Positions 7,871-17,516 of a stretch of 64,000 nucleotides of DNA are shown piece after piece. This DNA is from Nocardioides glacieisoli. GTDB taxonomy: Bacteria > Actinomycetota > Actinomycetes > Propionibacteriales > Nocardioidaceae. Position 1 is the first letter of the stretch. Each line of letters opens with the position of its first letter. The notes under the pieces are model-generated. The model was given only the letters and a program-made list of their open reading frames with translations. It was not told the origin of the DNA and did not search any database. The DNA is taken from the NCBI RefSeq assembly GCF_004137245.1, contig NZ_SDWS01000001.1, positions 310,001 to 374,000 of the forward strand, read 5' to 3'. Both the position numbers and the translations under genes were made by a program.

Positions 7871-9213
7871 CCGCCCTGCTCTACACCCTGGGTGTCGTCT
7901 CGTTCGTCGTGGCGATCCTGGTCTCGATCGGGCTCCACGAGTTCGGCCACCTCATCCCGGCCAAGAAGTTCGGCTGCAAGGTGCCGCAGTGGTTCATAGG
8001 CTTCGGGCCCACCGTGTGGAGCAAGCAGATCGGCGACACCGAGTACGGCGTCAAGGCGATCCCGCTCGGTGGCTACGTCAAGATCGTCGGGATGCTCCCC
8101 CCGGGTGCGCAGGACCTCGTCGAGGAGACGACCTACGACGAGGACGGGGAGGCGGTGCACAAGGTGCGCCGCTCCAACACCGGCATGTTCACCCAGCTGA
8201 TCTCCGACGCGCGGGCCGCGGAGTGGGAGTACGTCAAGCAGCACGACACCGACCGGCTCTTCTACCGCCTCGCGTGGTGGAAGAAGGTGATCGTGATGGC
8301 GGGCGGGCCGATGGTCAACATCGCCATCGCGTTCTCGCTGTTCGTGCTGCTCTTCTGGACCTACGGCAACCCGCGCGACCAGGTGATCGAGCCGACCGTC
8401 GCCTCGGTCCCCGCCTGCGTGATCCCGGTCGAGGAGGCGGGCCGCGACTGCACCTCCAGCGACCCGGCGACCCCGGCCGCGGAGGCCGGCATCCGGCCCG
8501 GCGACGTGATCGTCAGCTTCAACGGCACGCCCTTCGAGGACTGGGACAGCTTCCAGTCGCAGATCCGCGCCAACGCCGACGGTGACGCCGTCATCGAGGT
8601 GCGCCGTGACGGCGAGCTGCTCACGCTCGACACCAACACCACCGTCACGCTGCGACAGACCTCGATCGAGGACGACGCGCTGACCGAGGTCGGCTTCCTC
8701 GGCGTGCAGCCGGAGGTCCGCCTCGCGACCGGCGGGCCGATCTACACCGCCATCCAGATGGAGACGATGACGGTCGAGACGGCGAAGGCCCTCGGCCAGC
8801 TCCCGGTCAAGGTCTACGAGGTGGGCCGCGCGATCGTCGGCCTGCAGGAGCGCGACCCCGAGAGCCCGGTCTCCATCGTCGGTGGTGGCCGCTTCGCCGG
8901 CGAGGCCGCGGCGAGCGAGGACTTCCCGGTGACCGAGAAGCTCGTCACGCTGCTGTTCCTCATCGCGAGCTTCAACTTCTTCATCGGCATGTTCAACTTC
9001 GTGCCCCTCCTGCCGCTCGACGGCGGCCACATCGCCGGTGCCCTCTACGAGGGCGCCAAGCGCGGGCTGGCCCGCCTCCGCGGCCGTCCCGACCCCGGTC
9101 ACGTCGACGTCGCCAAGCTGTTGCCAGTGGCGTACGTCGTCGGGCTCGCGATGCTCGTGATGGGCGTGGTCCTGATCGTCGCCGACCTCGTCGTGCCGCT
9201 GCACCTGAGCTGA
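7867..9213 (+). CDS. RIP-type site-2 zinc metalloprotease (RseP/Rip1 family)
   Basis: 448 residues, integral membrane. The zinc site is in the first membrane segment: HEFGH with His24, Glu25 and His28. The third ligand lies in the C-terminal motif [14 protein letters not shown] single PDZ-like domain lies around residues 190-270 ([16 protein letters not shown]). Members cut transmembrane anti-sigma factors or other substrates after a first cleavage; the Mycobacterium tuberculosis homologue Rip1 releases several sigma factors. The position between dxr and ispG is conserved in actinobacteria. The ATG overlaps the dxr stop. Residues about 75-130 form an extra soluble loop between the active-site helix and the second helix. 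Confidence 0.95.
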   Translation: MTALLYTLGVVSFVVAILVSIGLHEFGHLIPAKKFGCKVPQWFIGFGPTVWSKQIGDTEYGVKAIPLGGYVKIVGMLPPGAQDLVEETTYDEDGEAVHKVRRSNTGMFTQLISDARAAEWEYVKQHDTDRLFYRLAWWKKVIVMAGGPMVNIAIAFSLFVLLFWTYGNPRDQVIEPTVASVPACVIPVEEAGRDCTSSDPATPAAEAGIRPGDVIVSFNGTPFEDWDSFQSQIRANADGDAVIEVRRDGELLTLDTNTTVTLRQTSIEDDALTEVGFLGVQPEVRLATGGPIYTAIQMETMTVETAKALGQLPVKVYEVGRAIVGLQERDPESPVSIVGGGRFAGEAAASEDFPVTEKLVTLLFLIASFNFFIGMFNFVPLLPLDGGHIAGALYEGAKRGLARLRGRPDPGHVDVAKLLPVAYVVGLAMLVMGVVLIVADLVVPLHLS

Positions 9214-9259
9214 CGCCCCGGCCGTCGTCGCCGACTCGGGCGCGCGGGGTCCGGCCTCC

Positions 9260-9265
9260 TAGACT
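9260..9265 (+). promoter_or_regulatory. -10 element of ispG
   Basis: TAGACT six bases before the ispG ATG at 9272. It would allow ispG to be transcribed apart from dxr-rip. Confidence 0.6.
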
Positions 9266-9271
9266 GGCGGC

Positions 9272-10423
<1,152 letters not shown>

Positions 10424-10440
10424 GAGCTCGACCCCGTGGG

Positions 10441-10446
10441 TAGGCT
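10441..10446 (+). promoter_or_regulatory. -10 element of DUF4081 GNAT gene
   Basis: TAGGCT six bases before the GTG at 10453. Confidence 0.55.
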
Positions 10447-10452
10447 CCGAGC

Positions 10453-11310
10453 GTGCTGAGGACCCGCGAGCTAGGACACGTGCGCGTGCTGGGCCCGGGC
10501 GACCGGGACAGCTTCGTGGCGCTCGCGGAGCAGGACCCGGTGGTCAACGTCTTCGCCGACTACCGCGCGCGGCTCACCAACCTCGACGAGCGGTGGCTCG
10601 GCGGCCAGGTGTGGGGTCGGTTCGAGGACGACGAGCTCGTCGCCGGGTGCCACCTGGGCGCGAACCTCGTCCCCGTCCAGTGCACGCCTGCAGACGTCGG
10701 GGCCTTCGCCGACGCAGCGCTGCGGCGCCGCAACAGTGTCGGCACCATCGTCGGTCCGAGCGACGTCGTGGCGGCGCTGTGGGACCTCGTCGAGCCCCGG
10801 TGGGCCAAGCCCCGCGAGGTCCGCGCCCGTCAGCCGCACCTCCAGATGGACCGGCTCCCGGAGATGCCGGGAGACCCGTGCGTGCGCGTCACGACACCCG
10901 CCGACCTCGAGGTGCTCTACCCGGCCTGCGTCGCGATGTACACCGAGGAGGTCGGCGTATCGCCGGAGAACGACGCGGGCGGCGGCGACCTCTACCGGGC
11001 CCGGATCCGGCAGCTGATCGGGCGCGGCTGGTCGATGGCGAGCTTCGACGAGGCGGGCGTCGTGTTCAAGGCCGAGGTCGCCTGCGCCACGCCGTACGCC
11101 GCCCAGGTGCAGGGCGTCTGGGTGCGACCCGACCGGCGGGGCGAGGGGCTCGCGGTGGCGGGGATGGCGTCGGTCGTGTCCCACGTCCTCGGGACCCGCA
11201 TGGCGCCCGTCGTCTCGCTCTACGTCAACGAGTGGAACGAGCCGGCGCGAGCGACGTACGCGCGGGTCGGGTTCGAGCAGACCGCGACCTTCGCCACCAT
11301 GATGTTCTGA
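10453..11310 (+). CDS. GNAT N-acetyltransferase with N-terminal DUF4081 domain
   Basis: 285 residues. The first 130 residues look like the DUF4081 domain usual in this protein (VNVFADYRARL, LVPVQCTPADV). The second half is a GNAT fold with the acetyl-CoA loop region VQGVWVRPDRRGEGLAVAGM, followed by SLYVNEWNEPARATYARVGF. The substrate is unknown. In actinobacteria the gene commonly follows ispG, as here, and its conservation in that place suggests a housekeeping role. In this genome the next core gene, proS, is displaced by about 6 kb of inserted genes. Confidence 0.9.
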   Translation: MLRTRELGHVRVLGPGDRDSFVALAEQDPVVNVFADYRARLTNLDERWLGGQVWGRFEDDELVAGCHLGANLVPVQCTPADVGAFADAALRRRNSVGTIVGPSDVVAALWDLVEPRWAKPREVRARQPHLQMDRLPEMPGDPCVRVTTPADLEVLYPACVAMYTEEVGVSPENDAGGGDLYRARIRQLIGRGWSMASFDEAGVVFKAEVACATPYAAQVQGVWVRPDRRGEGLAVAGMASVVSHVLGTRMAPVVSLYVNEWNEPARATYARVGFEQTATFATMMF

Positions 11311-11353
11311 CCCTCCGCGGGGCGGGCGAGAAAGTTTTGCCGGACATGTATCA

Positions 11354-11370
11354 GCACGGCGGTGCCGTGC
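11354..11370. promoter_or_regulatory. 17-bp palindrome upstream of ECF sigma gene
   Basis: Perfect inverted repeat GCACGGC-GGT-GCCGTGC, 30 bases before the chosen sigma-factor start. It could be an operator, or an mRNA hairpin that hides the start region. The upstream stretch 11330-11350 (AAAGTTTTGCC) is locally AT-rich and probably holds the promoter, but no clear hexamers are visible. Confidence 0.4.
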
Positions 11371-11400
11371 ACCTGTGCTGACATGGGGACAATGGTCACC

Positions 11401-11994
11401 ATGTCGGAGAACCGGAGAGCTGAGGGGCAGCTCGATCAGTCACCGTGGGACAGGGCCAGCGGGGCGTTCATCGCGTGGAGGTCGGGGGACCCCACCGCCG
11501 TGGACGAGCTGGTCGCCGCGATGACACCGGTGCTCTGGCACGTGGTGAGGGCATACGGACACGACCGCGAAGCGGCTGAAGACGTCGTTCAGGCGACGTG
11601 GCTCGGGTTCGTGCGCCTCCACCAGACCATCGAGGACCCTCAGGCGGTCGCGTCCTGGCTGATCACGTCAGCCAGGCGCGGCGCTGCCGCCCATGCCAGG
11701 ACCGCGCGACGTGCGGCCCCGGTGCAGGACGAGACGCTGCACGCCGTGCTTCCTGACGAGGAGTCGGCCGAGGCGCTCGCGATGCGAGGCGACGAGGCGG
11801 CACGGCTGTGGGGAGCCGTGGCGTCCGTCGACGAAAGGTGCCGCAAGCTGCTGCGGGTCGTGGCCTTCCTGGACCGACCCGACTACCACTCCCTGAGCCG
11901 GGACCTCGACATGCCTGTCGGGAGCATCGGACCCACGCGGGCCCGCTGCCTGGCGAAGGTCCGAGACGCACTGACGAAAGGAGGCGGGCGATGA
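11401..11994 (+). CDS. ECF-type RNA polymerase sigma factor
   Basis: 197 residues from ATG 11401. In-frame ATGs at 11383 and 11392 and a GTG at 11362 are alternatives, and none has a strong Shine-Dalgarno. Region 2 contains the -10-recognition helix (DREAAEDVVQATWLGFVRL) and a region 2.4-like AVASWLITSARR. Region 4 is the C-terminal helix-turn-helix (YHSLSRDLDMPVGSIGPTRA). There is no C-terminal extension. It overlaps the next gene by ATGA, the typical place for an anti-sigma factor. The setting, with a subtilisin-like protease and a TPR-CHAT protease, suggests it switches this module on; that is inference. Confidence 0.88.
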   Translation: MSENRRAEGQLDQSPWDRASGAFIAWRSGDPTAVDELVAAMTPVLWHVVRAYGHDREAAEDVVQATWLGFVRLHQTIEDPQAVASWLITSARRGAAAHARTARRAAPVQDETLHAVLPDEESAEALAMRGDEAARLWGAVASVDERCRKLLRVVAFLDRPDYHSLSRDLDMPVGSIGPTRARCLAKVRDALTKGGGR

Positions 11995-12461
11995 CCGACA
12001 AGGACGCTGAGCAGGACGTTGCTCTCCTCGAGGAGCTCCGCGACATGTGGGTGACCTACGACCCTCCGCCACCCGGGCTGACCGCCGCGATGATCGCGAT
12101 CGTGGCCGCCGCCGACCTCGACGAGGAGTGGGAGCTGCTGACCCTGGTCAGCGACTCCGCCCACGAGCCGGCCGCGCAGGTCCGGGGCCTCAGCACCGCC
12201 AGGGTGCTCTACTTCAATGCGGCGGCGGGCTGGTCGCTCGAGGCCGAGATCGACGGCGACCAGGTCAAGGGCCAGCTGCTCGACCACTCGGGCGACATGG
12301 GATCCGTCGAGATCGCGCTGGAGACCAGCGAGGGGCCGTCGTGGACTACCGGGGTCGACGAGGTCGGCTTCTTCGCACTGCAGGCCGACGCCACCGGGTC
12401 GGTGCGGTTCGCCGTCACCATCGACGGCCGGGTGGCCCGGAGTCGCTGGCTCGACGTCTGA
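11991..12461 (+). CDS. Sigma-factor-linked small protein, helical N-terminus plus beta-rich C-terminus
   Basis: 156 residues; not a family I can name. The N-terminal 50 residues are helical and acidic (VALLEELRDMWVTYDPPPPG). Residues about 60-156 alternate in a beta-sandwich-like pattern (VLYFNAAAGWSLEAEI; VDEVGFFALQADATGSVRF). There is no zinc-binding HxxxCxxC motif and no membrane segment, so it is not a standard ZAS or membrane anti-sigma factor. A strong Shine-Dalgarno (AAAGGAGG) precedes the ATG, and the start overlaps the sigma-factor stop, so the two are translationally coupled. By position it is the likely partner or regulator of the sigma factor; by its C-terminus it might be a ligand- or peptide-binding sensor. 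Confidence 0.8.
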   Translation: MTDKDAEQDVALLEELRDMWVTYDPPPPGLTAAMIAIVAAADLDEEWELLTLVSDSAHEPAAQVRGLSTARVLYFNAAAGWSLEAEIDGDQVKGQLLDHSGDMGSVEIALETSEGPSWTTGVDEVGFFALQADATGSVRFAVTIDGRVARSRWLDV

Positions 12462-12477
12462 GGGCGGCCGCTGAGGG

Positions 12478-13755
12478 TCACTCGAAGGACGGGTGCAGCT
12501 CCAGGTGGGGTCCGATCATCGGGTCGGAGTCGTGGACCGCCAGCGCCATCACGGCGTCGCGGGCCTCCTTGGCCGTCGATCCGGAGACGGAGATCTGGCG
12601 CGCGATCAGTCCCGCCACGATGGGCGCCGCGAACGACGTACCGCTCCAGCGGGCCAGGCCGGTCGAGAACACCCGTACGTCGCCCTTGTCGGGCGTCTCA
12701 TGGCACACGAACGTGCCGTCGGGGAAGGCGTTCACGATGTTGCGACCCAGCGTGTAGACGTCCGCCGAGACGCCGAAGTTGGAGAACTCCGACACGCGAC
12801 CGTCGCGGTCGAGCGAGCCCACGCCGACAGCCCAGGGGAAGGCAGCTGGCCAGAACGGCGCCGCCCACGAGTCGTTGCCTGCGGCCGCGACGAGCACGCA
12901 GTCGGCGTCCTCGAGGTGCCGACGGTGGAACTTCCGGAAGGCGATCGACGGGCGGTCCAGGTGGGTCCGGCAGCCGGCCGACAGGTTGATGACCTGCGGC
13001 TCGTGCTTCATCGCCTCTTCCAGCTGCTGGACGATCTCGGACTCCAGGATGCCGCCGCCGCCGACGCCGCCGAGGGCGAAGCCCTCGACGTGCACCTGCG
13101 TCATCGGAGCCATGCACCGCACGACGCCCGCGATGAACGTGCCGTGCCCGGCGTAGGGCCGCAGCTCGGGCCCGTTGTCCTCGTCGTCTCCCGTCACGCC
13201 CTCCAGCCACGGCGTACGCCCGTCGGTGCCGGACGGCGGGTTCCACCCGGTGTCGACCACGACGACGCTGACCTCGCACCCCTTCTCCTGCGGGGCGACC
13301 GGCGGCCAGGGCTCGGTCAGACCGGTCTCCTGCGGCTCGACGGCCGGACACGTCGTCCCACCGCCACCGCCACCGGGGGAGACGTGGACCCAGTGGTCGG
13401 GCGACGCCGCACCGGGGCGCAGGCCGCTCTGCTCGAGCAGTGCAACCACGTCGGGCACGGACTCACCCCCGGGGCGCTCTGGCAGCACGTAGCGCACCAG
13501 GTCGCCACCGAGGATGCGTACGTCGTCGCGCCGCGGCGGCTCGGAGAGGACGCCCTTGTCCAGGCGGGCGAATGCGGCCTCGAGGTCGTCGACGTCCTCG
13601 GCACCGACGAGCAGGTGGTCGGGGTGGTAGAGGAACGTGAAGTCGGCCGGCGCCTCGGTGTCCCACCTGACCTGCCCGTCGTTGGCCTTCTTGAGGTTCC
13701 TCAGCTGGTCAGTGCTGCGTCGTCGTCGGTCGTCGCCGATCATCCAGTCGCCCAT
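12478..13755 (-). CDS. Cytoplasmic subtilisin-like (S8) serine protease
   Basis: 425 residues. The catalytic triad is complete: Asp168 in SVVVVDTGW, His204 in GHGTFIAGVV, Ser374 in SGTSFAAPIVAG, with the oxyanion Asn in VAAAGNDSW. There is no signal peptide or membrane segment. The first 150 residues are a separate domain (FTFLYHPDHLLVG, DDLEAAFARLD) and include a Gly-run linker and two cysteines near the Asp block. Most S8 enzymes are secreted, so a cytoplasmic form suggests intracellular substrates, possibly the sigma factor, its partner or the CHAT protein. It is divergent from the TPR-CHAT gene across 81 bases and converges with the sigma operon. Confidence 0.92.
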   Translation of the reverse strand: MGDWMIGDDRRRRSTDQLRNLKKANDGQVRWDTEAPADFTFLYHPDHLLVGAEDVDDLEAAFARLDKGVLSEPPRRDDVRILGGDLVRYVLPERPGGESVPDVVALLEQSGLRPGAASPDHWVHVSPGGGGGGTTCPAVEPQETGLTEPWPPVAPQEKGCEVSVVVVDTGWNPPSGTDGRTPWLEGVTGDDEDNGPELRPYAGHGTFIAGVVRCMAPMTQVHVEGFALGGVGGGGILESEIVQQLEEAMKHEPQVINLSAGCRTHLDRPSIAFRKFHRRHLEDADCVLVAAAGNDSWAAPFWPAAFPWAVGVGSLDRDGRVSEFSNFGVSADVYTLGRNIVNAFPDGTFVCHETPDKGDVRVFSTGLARWSGTSFAAPIVAGLIARQISVSGSTAKEARDAVMALAVHDSDPMIGPHLELHPSFE

Positions 13756-13763
13756 GGGACACG

Positions 13764-13769
13764 ACGCTA
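13764..13769 (-). promoter_or_regulatory. -10 element of S8 protease gene
   Basis: TAGCGT on the minus strand, eight bases before the ATG at 13755. Confidence 0.45.
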
Positions 13770-13789
13770 GTCCCGGCAATGGCTCCACG

Positions 13790-13804
13790 GTGCGGAATCC
13801 GCAC
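13790..13804. promoter_or_regulatory. Perfect palindrome between divergent protease genes
   Basis: GTGCGGA-A-TCCGCAC, a perfect 15-bp palindrome. It covers the position expected for the -35 of both divergent promoters (-10 boxes at 13764-13769 and 13825-13830). A further half-site TCCGCA lies at 13821-13826. It probably is an operator shared by the S8 and CHAT genes. Confidence 0.55.
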
Positions 13805-13824
13805 AAGGGTCGAGCCCGATCCGC

Positions 13825-13830
13825 AAGGAT
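13825..13830 (+). promoter_or_regulatory. Possible -10 element or Shine-Dalgarno of TPR-CHAT gene
   Basis: AAGGAT six bases before the GTG at 13837. It may serve as a weak -10 for a leaderless transcript or as a ribosome binding site; the sequence does not decide between them. Confidence 0.35.
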
Positions 13831-13836
13831 GGTGCC

Positions 13837-16422
13837 GTGGACCGGGCCGAGGCGGACGAGGTGCTCCGCACGCTGTTCACCGATCCCGCTGCGGCGCGCA
13901 CGACGGCCGAGGCCGAGCTCGTGCCCGACCCCGACCCCTACCTCGCCTCGATCGGGCACCAGGTGGTCGGCATCGTGCTGCGCGACCTCGGGCACGCCGA
14001 TCGGGCGCTGGCGGAGCTGAGTACCGCGCTGCGGCTCGCGCGTCGGTCGGACGACCCGGAGCGGTGGTTGGACGTGCTGGCGACGCTGGGCAGCACGCTG
14101 GCGATGGCCGGACGTGTCCCGGAGGGACTGCGCGCGCTCGGTCGCGCTGCGGCTGCTCTCGACGGGGTGCCCCTGGGCAGGGTGCTGTATCGACGCGCCA
14201 AGATCACCGGGCAGCTGCTGTCCCGGTTCGAGGAGAGCGCCGCCGACCTGCGCGAGGCGCGCCGTCTGTTCGCGGGCGCCGGTGACGACGTGTGGGAGGC
14301 GCGCGCCCTCAACCTCCAAGGGCTCACCGACGCCAAGCTCGGCTCGCTCGACTCAGCGGCCGAGGCGTTCGCACTGTTCGGGGAGCTGTCGGTCCGCGGG
14401 GGCCAACCCGTGGAGGTCGCCACCGCACGGCACAACACGGGTTGGGTGTCCTACCTCCGCGGCGATCTGCCGCAGGCGCTCGAGGCGTACGCCGACGCGG
14501 GTGCGCAGTTCGACGGCCTGGGCATCACCGACGTCGACCTGGTCCTGGACCAGGCCACGGCCTACCTGGCGGGCGGCCTGGCCGACGACGCCCTCGCCGT
14601 CGTCGAGCAGGCCCTGGCCGCCCGGCCCTTGCTGGCCCGCGAGCGCGCCGACCTCCTGGTCTCGGTGGCGGAGTCGGCCTTGGCGGCCCAGGACTGGACC
14701 CGGGCCGCCTCGGCGGCCGACGAGGGCTCGGCCCTGATGCGCGCCCAGTCGCGTCACGCCCCCAGCCTGGAGGCCGACCTCTTCGCGATCGCCGCGCGGG
14801 CCGAGCAGGGTCAGCCCGCCGGGCCGCTGCTGCGCCGTGCTGAGCGGCTGGTCCACCGGATGCGCGAGGCGTCGATGCCGCAGCTCGCCCAGGCGCTCCT
14901 GCTGGGGGCGCGGCTGGCGAGGGACGTGCGCTCGGCCCGCGCCGCCGCCCTGGCCGACGAGTGGCTCGAGGAGGCGTCGGCCAGCCGCCATGCTCGCACC
15001 CACGCGGTCCGCGCGCTGGGCTGGCTCGCGCTGGCGCAGCGCCGCGACGCCGCTGGGGACGCCGGCGGGGTGCTGCGGGCGTGCGACCGTGGCCTCCGCG
15101 CACTCGACGAGCACCAGGCGACCCTCGGCAGCCAGGAGCTCCGCGCGGTGATGTCGGGCCACGGAGCGGCACTCGCCGAGCTCGGCACCCGCACCGCACT
15201 GACGTCGGGGAACAGCCGTCGCCTGCTCCAGTGGTCCGAGCGGTGGCGCGCCAACGCACTCGTGGTGCCGTCGTCCACCACGGCGCACGCCCCGGAGATC
15301 GTCGCCGACCTGGCCGCCCTGCGCGCCCAGCGGAACGCGCTGGCCGCGGCACGCACGCAGGAGGAGCGACCCGACCAGCTGCAGGCGCGCGCCACCCGCC
15401 TCGAGCAGTCGGTGCGCCGGCGGCTGCTGCACGCGCGCGGCACGGGTGAGACCGCTTCAGGGCTGGACGTCGCGGAGCTCCTCGACGCCCTGCGCATGGA
15501 CGACACGGTGCTGGTCGAGCTGACCGAGGTCGACGGCTCGCTGCACGCCCTCGTGGCCGGGCGCGGACGTGTCCGCCACCTCCACGTCGGAGAGGCATTG
15601 CCGGCGACAGCGGCGGTCGACTTCGCGATGTTCTCGCTGCGCCAGGCGGCGCGCGGACGACGTACGCAGCTCGACGTCGCCGGCACGCGCCTGCAGCGCG
15701 CACTGCTCGGGGCCGCCCTCGACGGCGTGGGGGAGTCACGAGTCGTCGTCTCGGGCACCTCGGCCCTCCAGGGCGTGCCGTGGGGACTGCTGCCTGCGCT
15801 GGCCGACCGCCCCTTCACCAGTACGCCGTCCGCGCGGCTGTGGCTGCGGTCCCGGTCGGCCGCGGCGGTGACCGACCGACGGGTGCTGCTCGTCGGACCG
15901 GGGCTCGGCAGCGGTGGGGCCGAGGTCCCCGCGGTGGCCGCGCAGGACGCCGGTGCAGAGGTGCTCGACGGCGACCGGGCGACCGTGTCCGCCTCCCTGG
16001 CCGCGCTCGACGGTGCCGCGCTCGCCCACGTCGCCGCCCACGGCCACTTCCGTGAGGACAGCCCGCTCTTCTCGTCGCTCGCGCTCGCGGACGGACCGTT
16101 GCTCGTGCACGACCTCCAGCACCTGGCACGTCCTCCGCACCGCGTCGTGCTGTCGGCCTGCGAGTCGGGCGTGATGGCGCCCGTCGGCGACCAGGAGCTG
16201 CTCGGCCTGGCCGCGGCCCTGCTGTCGATGGGCACGGCGGGCGTGGTGTCGAGCCTCGCCGAGGTCGACGACGCGGCGACCGTCGAGGTCATGGTCGCGC
16301 TGCATGCCGCCCTGCGCGCGGGCGGCGGGCTCGGCGACGCACTCCTCGCTGCCCGTCAGGTGGCGTCCGGTGACCCGGTGCTGGCGGCCACGGCGGCCTC
16401 GTTCACCGTGCTCGGCACCTAG
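13837..16422 (+). CDS. TPR-CHAT caspase-like protease
   Basis: 861 residues. Residues about 1-440 are TPR-like helical repeats (ALAELSTALRLARRSDDPE, ALNLQGLTDAKLGSLDSA). A coiled, Arg/Ala-rich stretch covers about 480-540. Residues about 560-861 form a CHAT domain (caspase HetF-associated with TPRs) with the cysteine-protease dyad intact: His735 in HVAAHG and Cys775 in LSACESG, then the usual GLAAALLSMGTAGVVSSL helix and a C-terminal AARQVASGDP segment. TPR-CHAT proteins include separase relatives and the protease of type III-E CRISPR effectors, where a bound partner opens the active site. No CRISPR genes are present here. The sigma factor and S8 protease nearby suggest a signal-triggered proteolytic module. 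Confidence 0.93.
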   Translation: MDRAEADEVLRTLFTDPAAARTTAEAELVPDPDPYLASIGHQVVGIVLRDLGHADRALAELSTALRLARRSDDPERWLDVLATLGSTLAMAGRVPEGLRALGRAAAALDGVPLGRVLYRRAKITGQLLSRFEESAADLREARRLFAGAGDDVWEARALNLQGLTDAKLGSLDSAAEAFALFGELSVRGGQPVEVATARHNTGWVSYLRGDLPQALEAYADAGAQFDGLGITDVDLVLDQATAYLAGGLADDALAVVEQALAARPLLARERADLLVSVAESALAAQDWTRAASAADEGSALMRAQSRHAPSLEADLFAIAARAEQGQPAGPLLRRAERLVHRMREASMPQLAQALLLGARLARDVRSARAAALADEWLEEASASRHARTHAVRALGWLALAQRRDAAGDAGGVLRACDRGLRALDEHQATLGSQELRAVMSGHGAALAELGTRTALTSGNSRRLLQWSERWRANALVVPSSTTAHAPEIVADLAALRAQRNALAAARTQEERPDQLQARATRLEQSVRRRLLHARGTGETASGLDVAELLDALRMDDTVLVELTEVDGSLHALVAGRGRVRHLHVGEALPATAAVDFAMFSLRQAARGRRTQLDVAGTRLQRALLGAALDGVGESRVVVSGTSALQGVPWGLLPALADRPFTSTPSARLWLRSRSAAAVTDRRVLLVGPGLGSGGAEVPAVAAQDAGAEVLDGDRATVSASLAALDGAALAHVAAHGHFREDSPLFSSLALADGPLLVHDLQHLARPPHRVVLSACESGVMAPVGDQELLGLAAALLSMGTAGVVSSLAEVDDAATVEVMVALHAALRAGGGLGDALLAARQVASGDPVLAATAASFTVLGT

Positions 16423-16427
16423 GGCAC

Positions 16428-17393
16428 CTAGGGCGCCTGGACGTCCACCGGGTCGGAGGCGTTCTCGCACTCGGCCAGCACACAGCGGACGGTGGCGGAC
16501 TTCCGCTTGCCATTCACCTCGAGCAGCACCGTGCCGGTTGACTCCCACTCCCACCCGCTGAACCAGCCGGTCGTCCACGTCGCGAGCGTCGTCCCGTCGA
16601 CCTCGCGCAGGTGGATCGCGCTGGGGCCCAGGCCGTCGGTGAGGATGTGGAACGTCAGCAGCTCCGTGCCGTCGGGGGAGAAGGCGGCGATCCTGTCGCG
16701 GCAGGACTTCCACACCTTCACCCGCGGCTTGCTCAGCCTCACCAGCTTCGTGCAGCCGCCGTCGTACGGGTCCTTGGTGTAGACGCTGAGCAGGTCGTGC
16801 TCGATGCTGGCCGAACCGGCCAGCTTGCGGACCACGGTCCGCTGCTTCCCGGTGGACGGCTTCCACTGGAGCACCCGCTTCCCGGCGCCGAGGACCACCC
16901 GGTCGGCCGCGACGTCGAGCAGGCTCACGTAGGGGCCAGGCCCCTTCTTGCCGGTCACGGCCGCGTCGGCGACGTCGTAGGCGTAGGTGATCGTCTTGCG
17001 GCCGCCGCTGACGGACTGCTGCCAGGCCAGCGTGCTGCCGTCGGCCGAGAGGATGACCGTCGAGACGTCGATGTCCCGGAGCACGTCGACGACGGCTCCG
17101 TCCGCCTCGACGCGTACGAGCCGCCGATTGCGCTTGCGGTCGACGTTGTTCGTGGCGACCAGCCATCCGCCGTCGACCTCACCGACGACCCTCGCCACGG
17201 TCCCCGGGAGCTCGACGCGACGGTCGCCGTCGACGAAGTCGCCGTCCTCGATGTGCGGGACGGCGACGTCGGCGCCGCGGGACAGCCGGTCGGGCTGGAG
17301 CTCGACGGCCGGTGCGGCCGCCTGGGCCGGCACGGTCAGCGCGGCGGCTGCTGCGAGGGCCGTCACGAGGACGGTGGTGGTCGATCGGCGCAT
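16428..17393 (-). CDS. Secreted protein with beta-propeller-like repeats
   Basis: 321 residues. There is a clear signal peptide: RRSTTTVLV, then an Ala/Leu-rich core, then AQAAAP. The mature part has repeated short strands with Asp/Gly turns ([28 protein letters not shown]), as in TolB/WD-like propellers, and four cysteines near the C-terminus. No enzymatic motif is visible. It converges with the TPR-CHAT gene, with only five bases between the stops. Nothing in the sequence ties it to that module beyond position. A Shine-Dalgarno (GGGAGAG) precedes the ATG. Confidence 0.8.
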   Translation of the reverse strand: MRRSTTTVLVTALAAAAALTVPAQAAAPAVELQPDRLSRGADVAVPHIEDGDFVDGDRRVELPGTVARVVGEVDGGWLVATNNVDRKRNRRLVRVEADGAVVDVLRDIDVSTVILSADGSTLAWQQSVSGGRKTITYAYDVADAAVTGKKGPGPYVSLLDVAADRVVLGAGKRVLQWKPSTGKQRTVVRKLAGSASIEHDLLSVYTKDPYDGGCTKLVRLSKPRVKVWKSCRDRIAAFSPDGTELLTFHILTDGLGPSAIHLREVDGTTLATWTTGWFSGWEWESTGTVLLEVNGKRKSATVRCVLAECENASDPVDVQAP

Positions 17394-17503
17394 GGCTCTC
17401 TCCCGAGGTGGTGGGTTGCTTCCGTGAGGGAGACGCCGTACGTCGTCGCGAGGTTGCTCCCGGGCAGCGATCAACCCGTTCGCGGCGGCGGAGCGCCCGC
17501 ACC

Positions 17504-17509
17504 TATCCT
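17504..17509 (+). promoter_or_regulatory. -10 element of proS
   Basis: TATCCT seven bases before the proS ATG at 17517. Confidence 0.6.
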
Positions 17510-17516
17510 TGCGCCC

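Noticed and set aside
13837..16422. TPR-CHAT gene as part of a type III-E CRISPR (Craspase) system
   Set aside because: No Cas7-11, cas1/cas2 or repeat array is present in the window; only the protease architecture is shared.
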